NCBI GenBank assembly: GCA_946567425.1
Contig: CAMNXF010000001.1
Coordinates: forward strand, 1 to 64,000
Source: an uncultured Clostridia bacterium
GTDB taxonomy: Bacteria; Bacillota; Clostridia; Oscillospirales; Ruminococcaceae
DNA: 64,000 nt
Reading direction: 5' to 3'
Below the pieces are notes generated by a model. The model did no database searches. It saw nothing but the letters and a program-made list of their open reading frames with translations, and had not been told where the DNA came from. The translations under genes and the position numbers were made by a program. This document shows, one piece after another, positions 16,855 through 25,763 of the stretch; position 1 is the first letter of the stretch; the number at the start of each line of letters is the position of its first letter.

Positions 16855-18951
16855 ATGGTACTGTCGATAGGAATGATTGTCAAAAATGAGGAGAAGTATC
16901 TGGAGCAGTGTCTGACTGCTTTACAGCCGCTCCTTAACGCAGTTGACAGCGAACTTATTATTGCCGATACAGGCTCGACCGACAGAACTGTTGAGATAGC
17001 AAAAAAATTCACTGATAATGTTTTTCATTTTGAGTGGATAAATGATTTTGCAGCCGCGCGCAATTCCACATTTGACAGAGCGCAGGGCGAATGGTATATG
17101 TTTATCGATGCAGACGAGATCGCGCAGGATTGCTCGGGCATTATCAGGTTTTTCAAAAACGGAGAATATATGCGGTATCAATCGGCCACCTACCTGATCC
17201 GTTCTTTGGGAACCGAGGGAGCAGATAACGCATACTTGGATTTTCATGCCAATCGGCTTACAAGACGCAATGGCGTGACCAGATTTGTTCACGCTATCCA
17301 CGAGGGTCTTTACCCGTTTATGGAACCCGTAAAAAAACTTGACTTTTCTGTTGTGCATTACGGATATGTGTATGCAAAACAAGACGGCACTCCTACGGAT
17401 TTGGCGCATAAAAAGGTTCAAAGAAACCTTGAAATGCTGTTTGACGAATTGGATAATCCTCCTTCAACGGGCGTAAATCAGCTTGTTTATGATCAGATTG
17501 CGGACTGCTATGATGTTATAGGCGAAATTGATAATTCATTGAAATACCTGAATATAGGTCTTGAAGAAATATCTCACGAAAACTATCCGATTATTGCTTA
17601 TTACACGCATAAACTTAAAATTCTGGTTTTAAAAGAGGATTTTAACGGTATAATAGATCTGGCGCATGAATATTTTGACAAAACTGTCAATCCGTTTCAC
17701 ACAAAAGATTTTGCCAACGACTGTTATATCAGGGCTTGGGAGGGATACTCGCAATATAAAAAACATCTATATGCCGATGCTGTTGACACTTTAGCGGAAT
17801 TTATCAGACTGTACAGCAGATATAAAAATGGTCGTTTGGAAACTTACGATTTAACATTAGGTCCCTTTAGATTAGAGCAGACAACTATTCAAGCGGATTA
17901 TGACATTTTCTTCCGCTGCTGTTACCATGAGAAAAAGTTTGGATTGGCAAATGAATACGCACGTGCAATTCATCTCAAAGACTATTTTGGCAACGAAAGT
18001 TTTATGAGAAATCATTTGAATATCCGCATGGAGATCATGGAAAATGTCGGATACAACGGTTGGAACTCGCTTTACAAAGAGTTGGATGATTTTGGAAAAG
18101 GTCATCTTCTTTCGCGAACCCGCAGCAAACTTTTTACCACTACTCCTGAAAAACGAACAATTTTATTGAAGAAGATGGCCTCAGTTGGTGGAATCGGAGC
18201 AGAACTTGCGGAATTTTATGCGGGATATTTTAACGGCAAAACAGATTTTGAGATGATTACGGCATTTCTGGAAAAACACGGTTCGGAAAACAGTGAGGAC
18301 ATGCTGTATATTCTGCTTGAAAAACAAGCTGATATCACGCCTTTTTTGCTGACACACGACTTTTTCGCAGACAGAGCCGTGCAAATGCTGCTCGGAAATT
18401 ATCCGGGAGCGGACGATTTGTTGGAACGCTATAATATAAATGTTATTTCAAACGAGGGATTGCTTAATGCGGTAAGCGTTTACGGGTGGGTTATGCTGAG
18501 ATTTGCTGAACATAACCGAACAGTTTCGAAGGTGTTTGAAATGTACGGACAACTCGGTATGATGTGGCGAAAAGCATTCTCGGATGAAGCGAATATACCC
18601 GGAGATATTCGCGCGGCAACTATGGTTTACAACGTAGCGGTTGAAAGGGCAAAAGGCGATTATGCTTTGTTCAAAGCAGCTATTAAAAAACTTACAGATA
18701 ATGTGAGGGATATATCACCCGTTGCCGGAACGTACGAAAGAGAAAACAGAAGCAAATTTAAGGCACGGTATCTTAATCCGGAAATGCAGCGGCTTGCGGA
18801 TCAGGCGAAACAAAACATCCGCAATTTAATTAGCGATGGGCATTTGGTTGCTGCTCAGTCTCTTGTGGACGAACTTGAGGGCATAAGCCCCTGTGATCCT
18901 GAAATTTCGGAACTTCATGAAGAAATTGAAAGGCAAAACGCTCTTCAATAA
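16855..18951 (+). CDS. Family 2 glycosyltransferase with helical repeat tail
   Basis: Residues 1-180 are a GT-A glycosyltransferase: LSIGMIVKNEEKYLEQCL, DTGSTDRTVEIAKKF and the metal-binding DxD in MFIDADE. The remaining 500 residues are mostly helical and TPR-like (DQIADCYDVIGEIDNSLKYL), a layout seen in SunS-type protein glycosyltransferases and in enzymes beside flagellins. Placed right after the flagellin terminator with GGGAGG before ATG 16855, it is the best candidate for the transferase that puts the first sugar on flagellin Ser/Thr; that is inference. A second glycosyltransferase gene starts 66 bases downstream. Confidence 0.85.
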   Translation: MVLSIGMIVKNEEKYLEQCLTALQPLLNAVDSELIIADTGSTDRTVEIAKKFTDNVFHFEWINDFAAARNSTFDRAQGEWYMFIDADEIAQDCSGIIRFFKNGEYMRYQSATYLIRSLGTEGADNAYLDFHANRLTRRNGVTRFVHAIHEGLYPFMEPVKKLDFSVVHYGYVYAKQDGTPTDLAHKKVQRNLEMLFDELDNPPSTGVNQLVYDQIADCYDVIGEIDNSLKYLNIGLEEISHENYPIIAYYTHKLKILVLKEDFNGIIDLAHEYFDKTVNPFHTKDFANDCYIRAWEGYSQYKKHLYADAVDTLAEFIRLYSRYKNGRLETYDLTLGPFRLEQTTIQADYDIFFRCCYHEKKFGLANEYARAIHLKDYFGNESFMRNHLNIRMEIMENVGYNGWNSLYKELDDFGKGHLLSRTRSKLFTTTPEKRTILLKKMASVGGIGAELAEFYAGYFNGKTDFEMITAFLEKHGSENSEDMLYILLEKQADITPFLLTHDFFADRAVQMLLGNYPGADDLLERYNINVISNEGLLNAVSVYGWVMLRFAEHNRTVSKVFEMYGQLGMMWRKAFSDEANIPGDIRAATMVYNVAVERAKGDYALFKAAIKKLTDNVRDISPVAGTYERENRSKFKARYLNPEMQRLADQAKQNIRNLISDGHLVAAQSLVDELEGISPCDPEISELHEEIERQNALQ

Positions 18952-19017
18952 AACGTGACTGTACGAACAGACCTACTCAATATCAAAGCGGTTGATTATA
19001 ACTATTTGGAGGCTTTT

Positions 19018-20544
19018 ATGCATGAGATATATGAAATAAATATTGATACAAAAACTTACTCCGACGAGGCTGCCTCGTTATATAAAGAACGCATAAAAGT
19101 TTCCGAGTTAGTTGCGTCCTCCAAGAAATATTCGTCGGAAGTTTCAATCGTGGTAACGGCTTATAACCGACTTGACAAAACAAAAGAATGTGTGGAAAGC
19201 GTTTTGAAATACTCGCAAAATGTGGATTTTGACCTTATTCTTGTAGATAACGGATCAAGCGATGGCACATTTGAATACTTTAGATCCGTACCGCATAATA
19301 AAGTCCGAATTGTCAGGATTTCCAAAAATGTTGACCAGCGTTTTGCATTATGCTGTATTGAACTAAACTGGATCTCACAATATGTCGTGCTTGTTCCAAA
19401 CGATATTATCGTTACCGAAAATTGGCTTTATAATTTGCTTGCCGTTGCGAAATCTGACCCGAAAATCGGAATGGTAAATCCGGTTTGTTCTAATGTCAGC
19501 AACTTACAGCAGGTAGATTTGGATTTTCAAAACCGTGAAGAAATGCAGAAAAAGGCTGCCGCTTACAATAAGACCGATCCGGCAAAATGGCACGAGCGAC
19601 TGCGGCTTATTACCCTTGGAACGCTGTTTAAAACAGCTTGCCTGTATGCTGTCGGAATGCCGCTTTTTGACGTAGGCTTTGTTCATGATTTTGCAGACGA
19701 CGACATAACATTTCGAGTTAGACGAGCAGGCTACAAGGCTGTTCTTGCGGGGGATACATGGATCCACCATAACCATGATTTTAGAAATATGGAGGATAAA
19801 GATCCCCAAAAATTTATGGAAACGCTTCAAGCGGGAAGAAGTTATTTCAAGGAAAAGTACTACGGAATTGACGCTTGGGATGATGTAAATGAATACATTT
19901 GTAACTATTTATGTGACAGCATTACACCTCCCGTTAAAAAAGAAAACGTTAAAATTCTGGGAATTGAAACGAAATGCGGAACGCCTGCTCTTGACATAAA
20001 GAATGTTATCAGAAGATACGGTATTTATAATGCTCAAATTTCCGCGTTTACGAGTGACGCGAAATATTACACTGATCTAAAGACGATCTGTGAGGGAAAC
20101 GTGGTCTGCGCCAATATTGAATTGCTGCGCAGCAGTTTTCAACCGGATCATTTTGATTATATAATTATACATAAAAATATAAATGAGTTTAATAATTATG
20201 AGGAGGTTATAGAGACCGCCTTATCGTTGCTGAAAAAAGGAGGCCAGCTCTTTTTACCGCTCAAAAACGTGTATGACGTTAACGCCATTCTTTTAATGTT
20301 CGGGTATAACGACCAAACTTCAGCAAACGCGTTTGCTTTAAGCGAGGAACAATTTGTTCAGCAGGTCAAAGGACTTGGAGTTAAAGCCGTTCATAAGGTT
20401 GCCGTTATTCCTTATCAGGTTGCGGAAGATGTTATGGAATTTATAAACTTGCTGGTCGATTCTTCAAAAGAGACCAGCATATCGACACAAAAGCTTGTCG
20501 GTAATCTTCTGACCGAAAAAGCCTTTTTTAAAATTATTAAATAA
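19018..20544 (+). CDS. Family 2 glycosyltransferase fused to a methyltransferase-like domain
   Basis: I start at ATG 19018, five bases after GGAGG; the ORF-track GTG at 18955 lacks a ribosome site. Residues 40-270 are a GT-A domain (VSIVVTAYNRLDKTKECVES, ILVDNGSSDGTFEYF, VPNDIIV, then FADDDITFRVRRAGY). From about residue 310 a Rossmann-like module follows (ILGIETKCGTPALDIKNVI ... HFDYIIIHKNINEF ... LLKKGGQLFLPLKNVYD) that has the order of a methyltransferase but an unusual glycine motif, so it may be inactive or bind something else. A paralogue with the same architecture lies at 24000. Probably extends the flagellin glycan. Confidence 0.83.
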   Translation: MHEIYEINIDTKTYSDEAASLYKERIKVSELVASSKKYSSEVSIVVTAYNRLDKTKECVESVLKYSQNVDFDLILVDNGSSDGTFEYFRSVPHNKVRIVRISKNVDQRFALCCIELNWISQYVVLVPNDIIVTENWLYNLLAVAKSDPKIGMVNPVCSNVSNLQQVDLDFQNREEMQKKAAAYNKTDPAKWHERLRLITLGTLFKTACLYAVGMPLFDVGFVHDFADDDITFRVRRAGYKAVLAGDTWIHHNHDFRNMEDKDPQKFMETLQAGRSYFKEKYYGIDAWDDVNEYICNYLCDSITPPVKKENVKILGIETKCGTPALDIKNVIRRYGIYNAQISAFTSDAKYYTDLKTICEGNVVCANIELLRSSFQPDHFDYIIIHKNINEFNNYEEVIETALSLLKKGGQLFLPLKNVYDVNAILLMFGYNDQTSANAFALSEEQFVQQVKGLGVKAVHKVAVIPYQVAEDVMEFINLLVDSSKETSISTQKLVGNLLTEKAFFKIIK

Positions 20545-20650
20545 AGCAGCAAATCTGCTAAGGCATTCTTAATTATTACAATGTATATTTTGATGGTAAG
20601 AGCAATTTGAGCGACTGATTTTGTCGGAACTTTTCGAAATGAGGCCGGAA

Positions 20651-21571
20651 ATGAAAAGAATTATTATAACAGGCGCTAACGGATTTATCGGACGTTGGTT
20701 GGTAAAGAGCTTTGCATCGGACGGGTATGAAGTTATTGCGGTTGTCCGCAATAAATCATCTGATGTTTCTGCCATTGAAAATATAAGCGGCGTAAAAATT
20801 TGTTATTGTGAACTTAATAAAATCGAAATGCTTCCGGAAATAATTTCGGAAAAATGTGATTTGTTTTTACATTTTGCATGGAAAGCGACAGTCGGTGCGG
20901 ATCTAAGCAACTTTGATGTTCAAACAGAAAATTATTCAGCAGCTTGTGCAGCGGTCAAAGCAGCAAAAAAAATCGGTTGTCAACGATTTGTGACCGCAAA
21001 CAGTATTAAATCATACGAAGCAAAAGAGTATGTGCTGAATGATAAAGCAGTGCCTTCCCCTGCATATTGTTACAGTATTACAAAACTCATGGTTTCAATG
21101 ATGACAAAAACATTGGCGGCGTCATTGGGCATTGAACATATTGATGCCGTAATATCCAATTGTTACGGTACAGGAAAGAGTGCTCCCTTTTTTATGAATC
21201 GCCTGGCGCGCTCTATAATCAACAACGAACATCTGAAACTCACAACCTGTGAACAACTTTATGATTTCGTATTTGTTTCAGATGTTGCAGAAGCAGTAAA
21301 GATCGCCGCTATAAAAGGCGAACCATTCTGTATGTATTATATTGGCAATGAGGAGCAATATCCGTTAAAGCAGTTTGTGTTGGAAGCAGCCGAAATTCTT
21401 AATCCTGATGTTAAGATTGATTTTGGAGCTGTTCCGTTTAACGGCATTTATTATAATTACCACAGCCTGTTTGATACATATAAGCTTTCAAAACTCGGCT
21501 TTCAACCGAAAGTTAGTTTTCGAGAGGGAATTAAAATGCTTGCAGATGAGATACGGGGGAGTAAAAAATGA
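20651..21571 (+). CDS. NAD(P)-dependent epimerase/dehydratase (extended SDR)
   Basis: A 306-aa nucleotide-sugar SDR. Cofactor motif IIITGANGFIGRWL at the N-terminus and the catalytic YSITK (YxxxK) near residue 142 are present. The substrate domain suggests a 4-ketoreductase or epimerase of a 6-deoxysugar, but the exact step cannot be read. Of the candidate starts, ATG 20651 gives the standard N-terminus; TTG 20621 in the track is unlikely. Its stop overlaps the rfbF start by four bases (ATGA), so it is coupled to the CDP-glucose genes. It resembles the SDR at 29984 in size and role. Confidence 0.83.
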   Translation: MKRIIITGANGFIGRWLVKSFASDGYEVIAVVRNKSSDVSAIENISGVKICYCELNKIEMLPEIISEKCDLFLHFAWKATVGADLSNFDVQTENYSAACAAVKAAKKIGCQRFVTANSIKSYEAKEYVLNDKAVPSPAYCYSITKLMVSMMTKTLAASLGIEHIDAVISNCYGTGKSAPFFMNRLARSIINNEHLKLTTCEQLYDFVFVSDVAEAVKIAAIKGEPFCMYYIGNEEQYPLKQFVLEAAEILNPDVKIDFGAVPFNGIYYNYHSLFDTYKLSKLGFQPKVSFREGIKMLADEIRGSKK

Positions 21572-22347
21572 AAGTCGTATTGCTTGCCGGCGGATACGGA
21601 ACGCGGATTTCCGAAGAATCAAGTATAAAGCCGAAACCAATGATTGAGATCGGCGGAATGCCGATTTTATGGCACATTATGAAAGAATATTCCTATTATG
21701 GGTTTAACGAATTTATCATATGCGCGGGTTATCGGCAACATATGATAAAAGAATGGTTTGCAGATTATTTTCTGTATACTTCTGATGTAACCTTTGATTT
21801 TACAGAGGAAAACCGCACAGAAATTCACGACAGACGTACCGAACCATGGCGTGTGACAATCGTTGATACCGGACTTGAAACAATGACGGGCGGGCGTATT
21901 AAGCGAATACAAAAATACACGGAAAACGAGCCATTCATGATGACCTATGGTGACGGCGTTTGCGACGTAAATATTGCAGAACTTGTTAAGTTTCACAAAA
22001 GCCATGGGAAAATTGCTACCCTGACGTCCGTTATTCCCAAGCAGGAAAAGGGTATTCTGGAAATAAGCGCGGACAATTCCGTACACTCCTTCCGTGAGAA
22101 AAATGCGACAGACAGTGCGCCGATAAACGCGGGATATATGGTGCTTAACCCTGAAGTTTTTGATTATATCAGCGATGATAACACAATTTTTGAGCGCGCT
22201 CCGCTTGAAAAGCTGGCAGAGGAAGGCGAGCTTATGTCTTATGCCCACAACGGCTTTTGGCAATGTATGGACACAAAGCGCGAAATGGAAATGTTGGAGC
22301 GACTTTATTCATCAGGTCAAGCGCCATGGAAAAAGTGGAAGGATTAA
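21568..22347 (+). CDS. rfbF: Glucose-1-phosphate cytidylyltransferase
   Basis: Makes CDP-glucose from CTP and glucose-1-phosphate, the entry to CDP-deoxysugars. The nucleotidyltransferase signature LAGGYGTRISEESSIKPKPM and the EIGGMPILWHIM segment are those of RfbF, as are the long YFLYTSDVTFDF insert and GFWQCMDTKREME near the end. Length 259 aa is normal. It is followed after four bases by rfbG, as in the usual rfbFG pair. No rfbH (the enzyme for 3,6-dideoxysugars) is present, so the CDP route here must lead elsewhere. Confidence 0.93.
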   Translation: MKVVLLAGGYGTRISEESSIKPKPMIEIGGMPILWHIMKEYSYYGFNEFIICAGYRQHMIKEWFADYFLYTSDVTFDFTEENRTEIHDRRTEPWRVTIVDTGLETMTGGRIKRIQKYTENEPFMMTYGDGVCDVNIAELVKFHKSHGKIATLTSVIPKQEKGILEISADNSVHSFREKNATDSAPINAGYMVLNPEVFDYISDDNTIFERAPLEKLAEEGELMSYAHNGFWQCMDTKREMEMLERLYSSGQAPWKKWKD

Positions 22348-22351
22348 AAAG

Positions 22352-23419
22352 ATGAATTTGGCAGAATTCTATAAAGGAAAAAATGTTCTTATAACAGGAC
22401 ACACCGGATTTAAAGGTGCTTGGTTGTGTGAAATTTTAAAGTTGCTTGGTGCGGCTGTCACGGGCTATTCGCTTGAGGCCCCGACTGAGCCGTCTATGTT
22501 TAATCTTTGCGAAATCGAAAAAGGCATGACTTCTATAATCGGCGATATACGCGACTTAAACAAGTTGAGATCCGTTTTTGAACAATATAAACCGGAGATT
22601 ATTTTTCACCTTGCTGCACAGCCGATCGTTCGCGAGGGCTACAAAAATCCCGTGCAGACTTTTGAAACAAACGTTATGGGTACGGTAAACGTGCTTGAAT
22701 GCGTTCGGCAAACAGAATGCGTAAAATCATTATTAAACGTCACTACCGACAAGGTTTACCGTAATAACGAATGGACTTGGGGGTACCGCGAAAACGACGA
22801 ATTGTGCGGCAGCGACCCATATTCAAATTCAAAATCCTGCTCGGAGTTGGTGACCTTTTCATATATGAAAAGTTTTTTGTCAAACGATAAAAAAGCAGTT
22901 TCAACAGCACGCGCAGGAAACGTTATCGGCGGAGGAGATTTTGCGGCTGACAGAATCATCCCGGACTGCGTGAGAGCTGCGCAAAACCGCAAAGATATAA
23001 TTGTACGAAATCCAAAATCCACAAGACCGTACCAACACGTTTTGGACGCGCTTTTCGGGTATCTTTTGATTGCTCAGAAACAATTTGAGGATATTTCATT
23101 TGCCGATAACTATAACATCGGTCCCGACAACGACGGGTGCTGCGAAACCGGAAAATTGGTCGATTTGTTTGCGGAAAAATGGGGTGGTTTAAAACGAATC
23201 GACAAGTCTGACAATTGGTGTCACGAAGCTAATTTCCTTAAACTCGACTGCTCAAAGATCAAAGCGAGATTAGACTGGAAACCTGTGTGGGGCTTGGAAA
23301 CTGCGATTACAAAAACGGTTGAGTGGAGCAAGCTGTTCGTGGACGGCAGTTCAACTGATAAATTAAAGGTTTGCGCCGACAAACAAATTAACGAATTTAT
23401 TTTGGCGGGAGGGCATTAA
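22352..23419 (+). CDS. rfbG: CDP-glucose 4,6-dehydratase
   Basis: Converts CDP-glucose to CDP-4-keto-6-deoxyglucose using bound NAD. The cofactor loop VLITGHTGFKGAWL is the RfbG form, the catalytic motif is YSNSK, and NVTTDKVYRNNEW carries the active-site Asp-Lys pair typical of RfbG. Start ATG 22352 is chosen because the track's extension reads out of the rfbF gene in another frame. Length 355 aa is normal. The product would feed the 2,3-dehydratase or epimerases encoded downstream. Confidence 0.93.
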   Translation: MNLAEFYKGKNVLITGHTGFKGAWLCEILKLLGAAVTGYSLEAPTEPSMFNLCEIEKGMTSIIGDIRDLNKLRSVFEQYKPEIIFHLAAQPIVREGYKNPVQTFETNVMGTVNVLECVRQTECVKSLLNVTTDKVYRNNEWTWGYRENDELCGSDPYSNSKSCSELVTFSYMKSFLSNDKKAVSTARAGNVIGGGDFAADRIIPDCVRAAQNRKDIIVRNPKSTRPYQHVLDALFGYLLIAQKQFEDISFADNYNIGPDNDGCCETGKLVDLFAEKWGGLKRIDKSDNWCHEANFLKLDCSKIKARLDWKPVWGLETAITKTVEWSKLFVDGSSTDKLKVCADKQINEFILAGGH

Positions 23420-23420
23420 A

Positions 23421-23984
23421 ATGCAAAATTTCTCTTTTGAAGAAAATCCGCAAATCGAAGGACTTAAAATTATTGCTCCATTCGTTTTTAACGATGAACG
23501 CGGTTGTTTCCGCAAGACTTACGAGCATAATATTTTTAAAGCAAACGGCTTGGATCTGGAAATATCGGAGATTGACGAGTCGGTTTCCCAAAAAGGCGTT
23601 TTACGCGGAATGCACATGCAGCATACCGCACCGCAGCACAAGCTGATACGATGCATAAGCGGCGAGATTTTCGATGTAGCGGTGGACGCACGAAAAGGTT
23701 CTCCTACATTTGGAAAGTACGCGTCGGTCATTCTAAGCGCGGAAAATCAAAAAATGTTCTACATTCCCGCAGGTTTTTTTCACGGGTTTCTGGCGCTTCA
23801 GGATAATACCGTTGTGAATTATGTGTGTTCGGGAGATTATATAAAAGAATTCGACAGCGGCATTTGCTATAATGATAAAGATATTGATATAGCTTGGCCT
23901 TTGGACAAGGTCGATAAGTTAATTATCTCTGATAAGGACAAAAAAGCACTAACACTTAGGGATTTTTGTGAAAAATATTTGTAA
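23421..23984 (+). CDS. NDP-4-keto-6-deoxyhexose 3,5-epimerase (RmlC-like), copy 1
   Basis: A cupin epimerase of the RmlC family, 187 aa. RGMHMQ carries the catalytic His (RGLHxQ in the family), followed by the AGFFHGFLAL loop and a Tyr/Asp segment SGICYND. It starts one base after rfbG, so it probably works on CDP-4-keto-6-deoxyglucose, epimerising C3 and/or C5 to give an L-sugar or an epimer. A second family member lies at 28171; the two differ clearly in sequence, which points to different substrates. Confidence 0.87.
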   Translation: MQNFSFEENPQIEGLKIIAPFVFNDERGCFRKTYEHNIFKANGLDLEISEIDESVSQKGVLRGMHMQHTAPQHKLIRCISGEIFDVAVDARKGSPTFGKYASVILSAENQKMFYIPAGFFHGFLALQDNTVVNYVCSGDYIKEFDSGICYNDKDIDIAWPLDKVDKLIISDKDKKALTLRDFCEKYL

Positions 23985-23999
23985 TAACAGGAGGTTGTT

Positions 24000-25553
24000 A
24001 TGAAGTCATTTGAGGTAGAGCCTATAATTTATGAACGTGCGTACGACGATGAACTGCAGCCCATAAATTCAACCAACAGAACTTATGTAGCACATGAAGT
24101 ATACATGGCTTCAAAACCGAAAGGCGCGCCAAAGCTCAGCATTTGCGTACTTGCTTATCATCATCTCGATCAAACCAAACGCTGCATTGACAGCATTTTG
24201 CGTTATATTGACGACGTAGATTATGAGATGATTTTGGTGGACAACGCTTCCAACGATGATAACGCAACACTTGATTTTTTTCAGTCGGTTCCCGTATCAC
24301 GCAAAAAAATCATACAAGTCGCAAAACCGATCGGCAGATATTATGGAGCTATATTTGGTTCTCAGCTGATGTTTCATTATGCTTCGGGAGATATCTTTCT
24401 GATGGTAATGAATGATGAAATATTTACCAAAAACGCAATTCAGAATTTGATCGCATGTTTGGATTCAAGTCCGGACATTGGCTCTGCAACTCCTATGGCG
24501 TCAAATACTTGGATGCTGCAAAATCCCGGGATCCCCTATAACAGCTATGAAGAAATCTTTGAGATAGGAGAAAAAGTAAATCATCACGACCCGCGAAAAT
24601 GGGAAGAACGAATGATCGTTACACTGATAGGCACTGCATTCAAACGAGAAGCGTTGCTGTCCTTTGGTTATTACGACTATTTCTGGGGAGGCGATGAATG
24701 CGTTTCAAACCGTCTGCGGTTAAGCGGCTATCGAAATATGTTTTTGGGTGATACTTGGATCTGCCATGACCATATTACCGGAGAGAAAAAAGACAATCAC
24801 GGATTACACGATCAGACCGATATAGGGCGTATGATGAAAAAAAATCGCACGGCTATGCTCGAAGAGACGCTCGGCGGGATGGATCAGTTTGGCGACGTTT
24901 TGCACTTTGAAAAAGAATTGACAGGCATGCTTGCCGAAAATCTATCACGAAAAGAGAATCCGGATATTCTTGCCGTTGATGTAAGATGTGGGCAAGGACT
25001 GTTGGATGTGAGAAACAGACTGCGTAATTTTGGAATTTTTTCAACCAATTCCACAGCGTTCACCTCAAAGTTCAAATATGTCAAACACCTAGATTCGGTC
25101 GCAGATGAGGTTTTTTGTGACAGAATCGAATTTATAGACGATAGCCTTGCAGGATGCCGGTTTGACTACATTATTGTCGGAGAACCGATAAATATGTATA
25201 TGGAACCCATAAAAGTCCTGGAAAGACTTTTATCATATCTTTCGCCCAAAGGGCAAATGTTATTTAAGATCCGCAACACCACAGATTTGCAGGCTCTGAG
25301 AAAAATGTTTGGGCAAGATCGTAATGTTGATCCGGAAATGCCGGTGCATATCACCGTTTACAGTGTTCTTGATTGCCTTAAGTTAATGGGAATAACAAAC
25401 GTCAACGTGGTAAAAGTGATCAACCAGTTGCCTCCTGAAACCGAGCAGCTTCTCTTATCAACCATTAAATCACTGGGAATGACACAAAATATCAACGAAA
25501 CAGCCACAGACATTTTAACGCAGGATTATCTGGTTCATATAATAAACGAGTGA
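24000..25553 (+). CDS. Family 2 glycosyltransferase fused to a methyltransferase-like domain, paralogue
   Basis: It has the same architecture as the gene at 19018. The GT-A domain at residues 45-270 shows SICVLAYHHLDQTKRCIDSI, ILVDNASNDDN and MVMNDEIF in place of a classic DxD. The C-terminal Rossmann-like part follows (ILAVDVRCGQGLLDVRNRL ... FDYIIVGEPINMY ... LSPKGQMLFKIRNTTD). Shared residues such as FGIFSTNSTAFTSKFKYV versus YGIYNAQISAFTSDAKYY show that the pair arose by duplication. ATG 24000 follows AGGAGG. The DxD variation suggests a different donor or acceptor. It probably adds another glycan residue. Confidence 0.82.
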   Translation: MKSFEVEPIIYERAYDDELQPINSTNRTYVAHEVYMASKPKGAPKLSICVLAYHHLDQTKRCIDSILRYIDDVDYEMILVDNASNDDNATLDFFQSVPVSRKKIIQVAKPIGRYYGAIFGSQLMFHYASGDIFLMVMNDEIFTKNAIQNLIACLDSSPDIGSATPMASNTWMLQNPGIPYNSYEEIFEIGEKVNHHDPRKWEERMIVTLIGTAFKREALLSFGYYDYFWGGDECVSNRLRLSGYRNMFLGDTWICHDHITGEKKDNHGLHDQTDIGRMMKKNRTAMLEETLGGMDQFGDVLHFEKELTGMLAENLSRKENPDILAVDVRCGQGLLDVRNRLRNFGIFSTNSTAFTSKFKYVKHLDSVADEVFCDRIEFIDDSLAGCRFDYIIVGEPINMYMEPIKVLERLLSYLSPKGQMLFKIRNTTDLQALRKMFGQDRNVDPEMPVHITVYSVLDCLKLMGITNVNVVKVINQLPPETEQLLLSTIKSLGMTQNINETATDILTQDYLVHIINE

Positions 25554-25763
25554 AACCAAACAATATAAGTGGTTGTGTATTTAAAATTAGCACATGATTT
25601 TTCAAACACGTTTTATGCACATCTTTTCAAATTGACGTGTACAATTCATAAAACATATGCGTTTATAAGGTTTCCTATATTCTGATATTTGGATAAATCT
25701 CTCAGGAAGCGTTTCTATGCTGTAAATTGAAAGGCATTATCGACCGTTCAAAAAGGAGAAATT
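25554..25763. other. AT-rich gap inside the glycosylation island
   Basis: This is the longest non-coding stretch in the island, about 210 bases. TTGACG is seen at 25633 without a convincing -10 box at the right distance. An internal promoter is possible but not supported. Confidence 0.4.

Noticed and set aside
25633-25670. Possible promoter TTGACG inside the glycan island
   Set aside because: No acceptable -10 hexamer at 16-18 nt.
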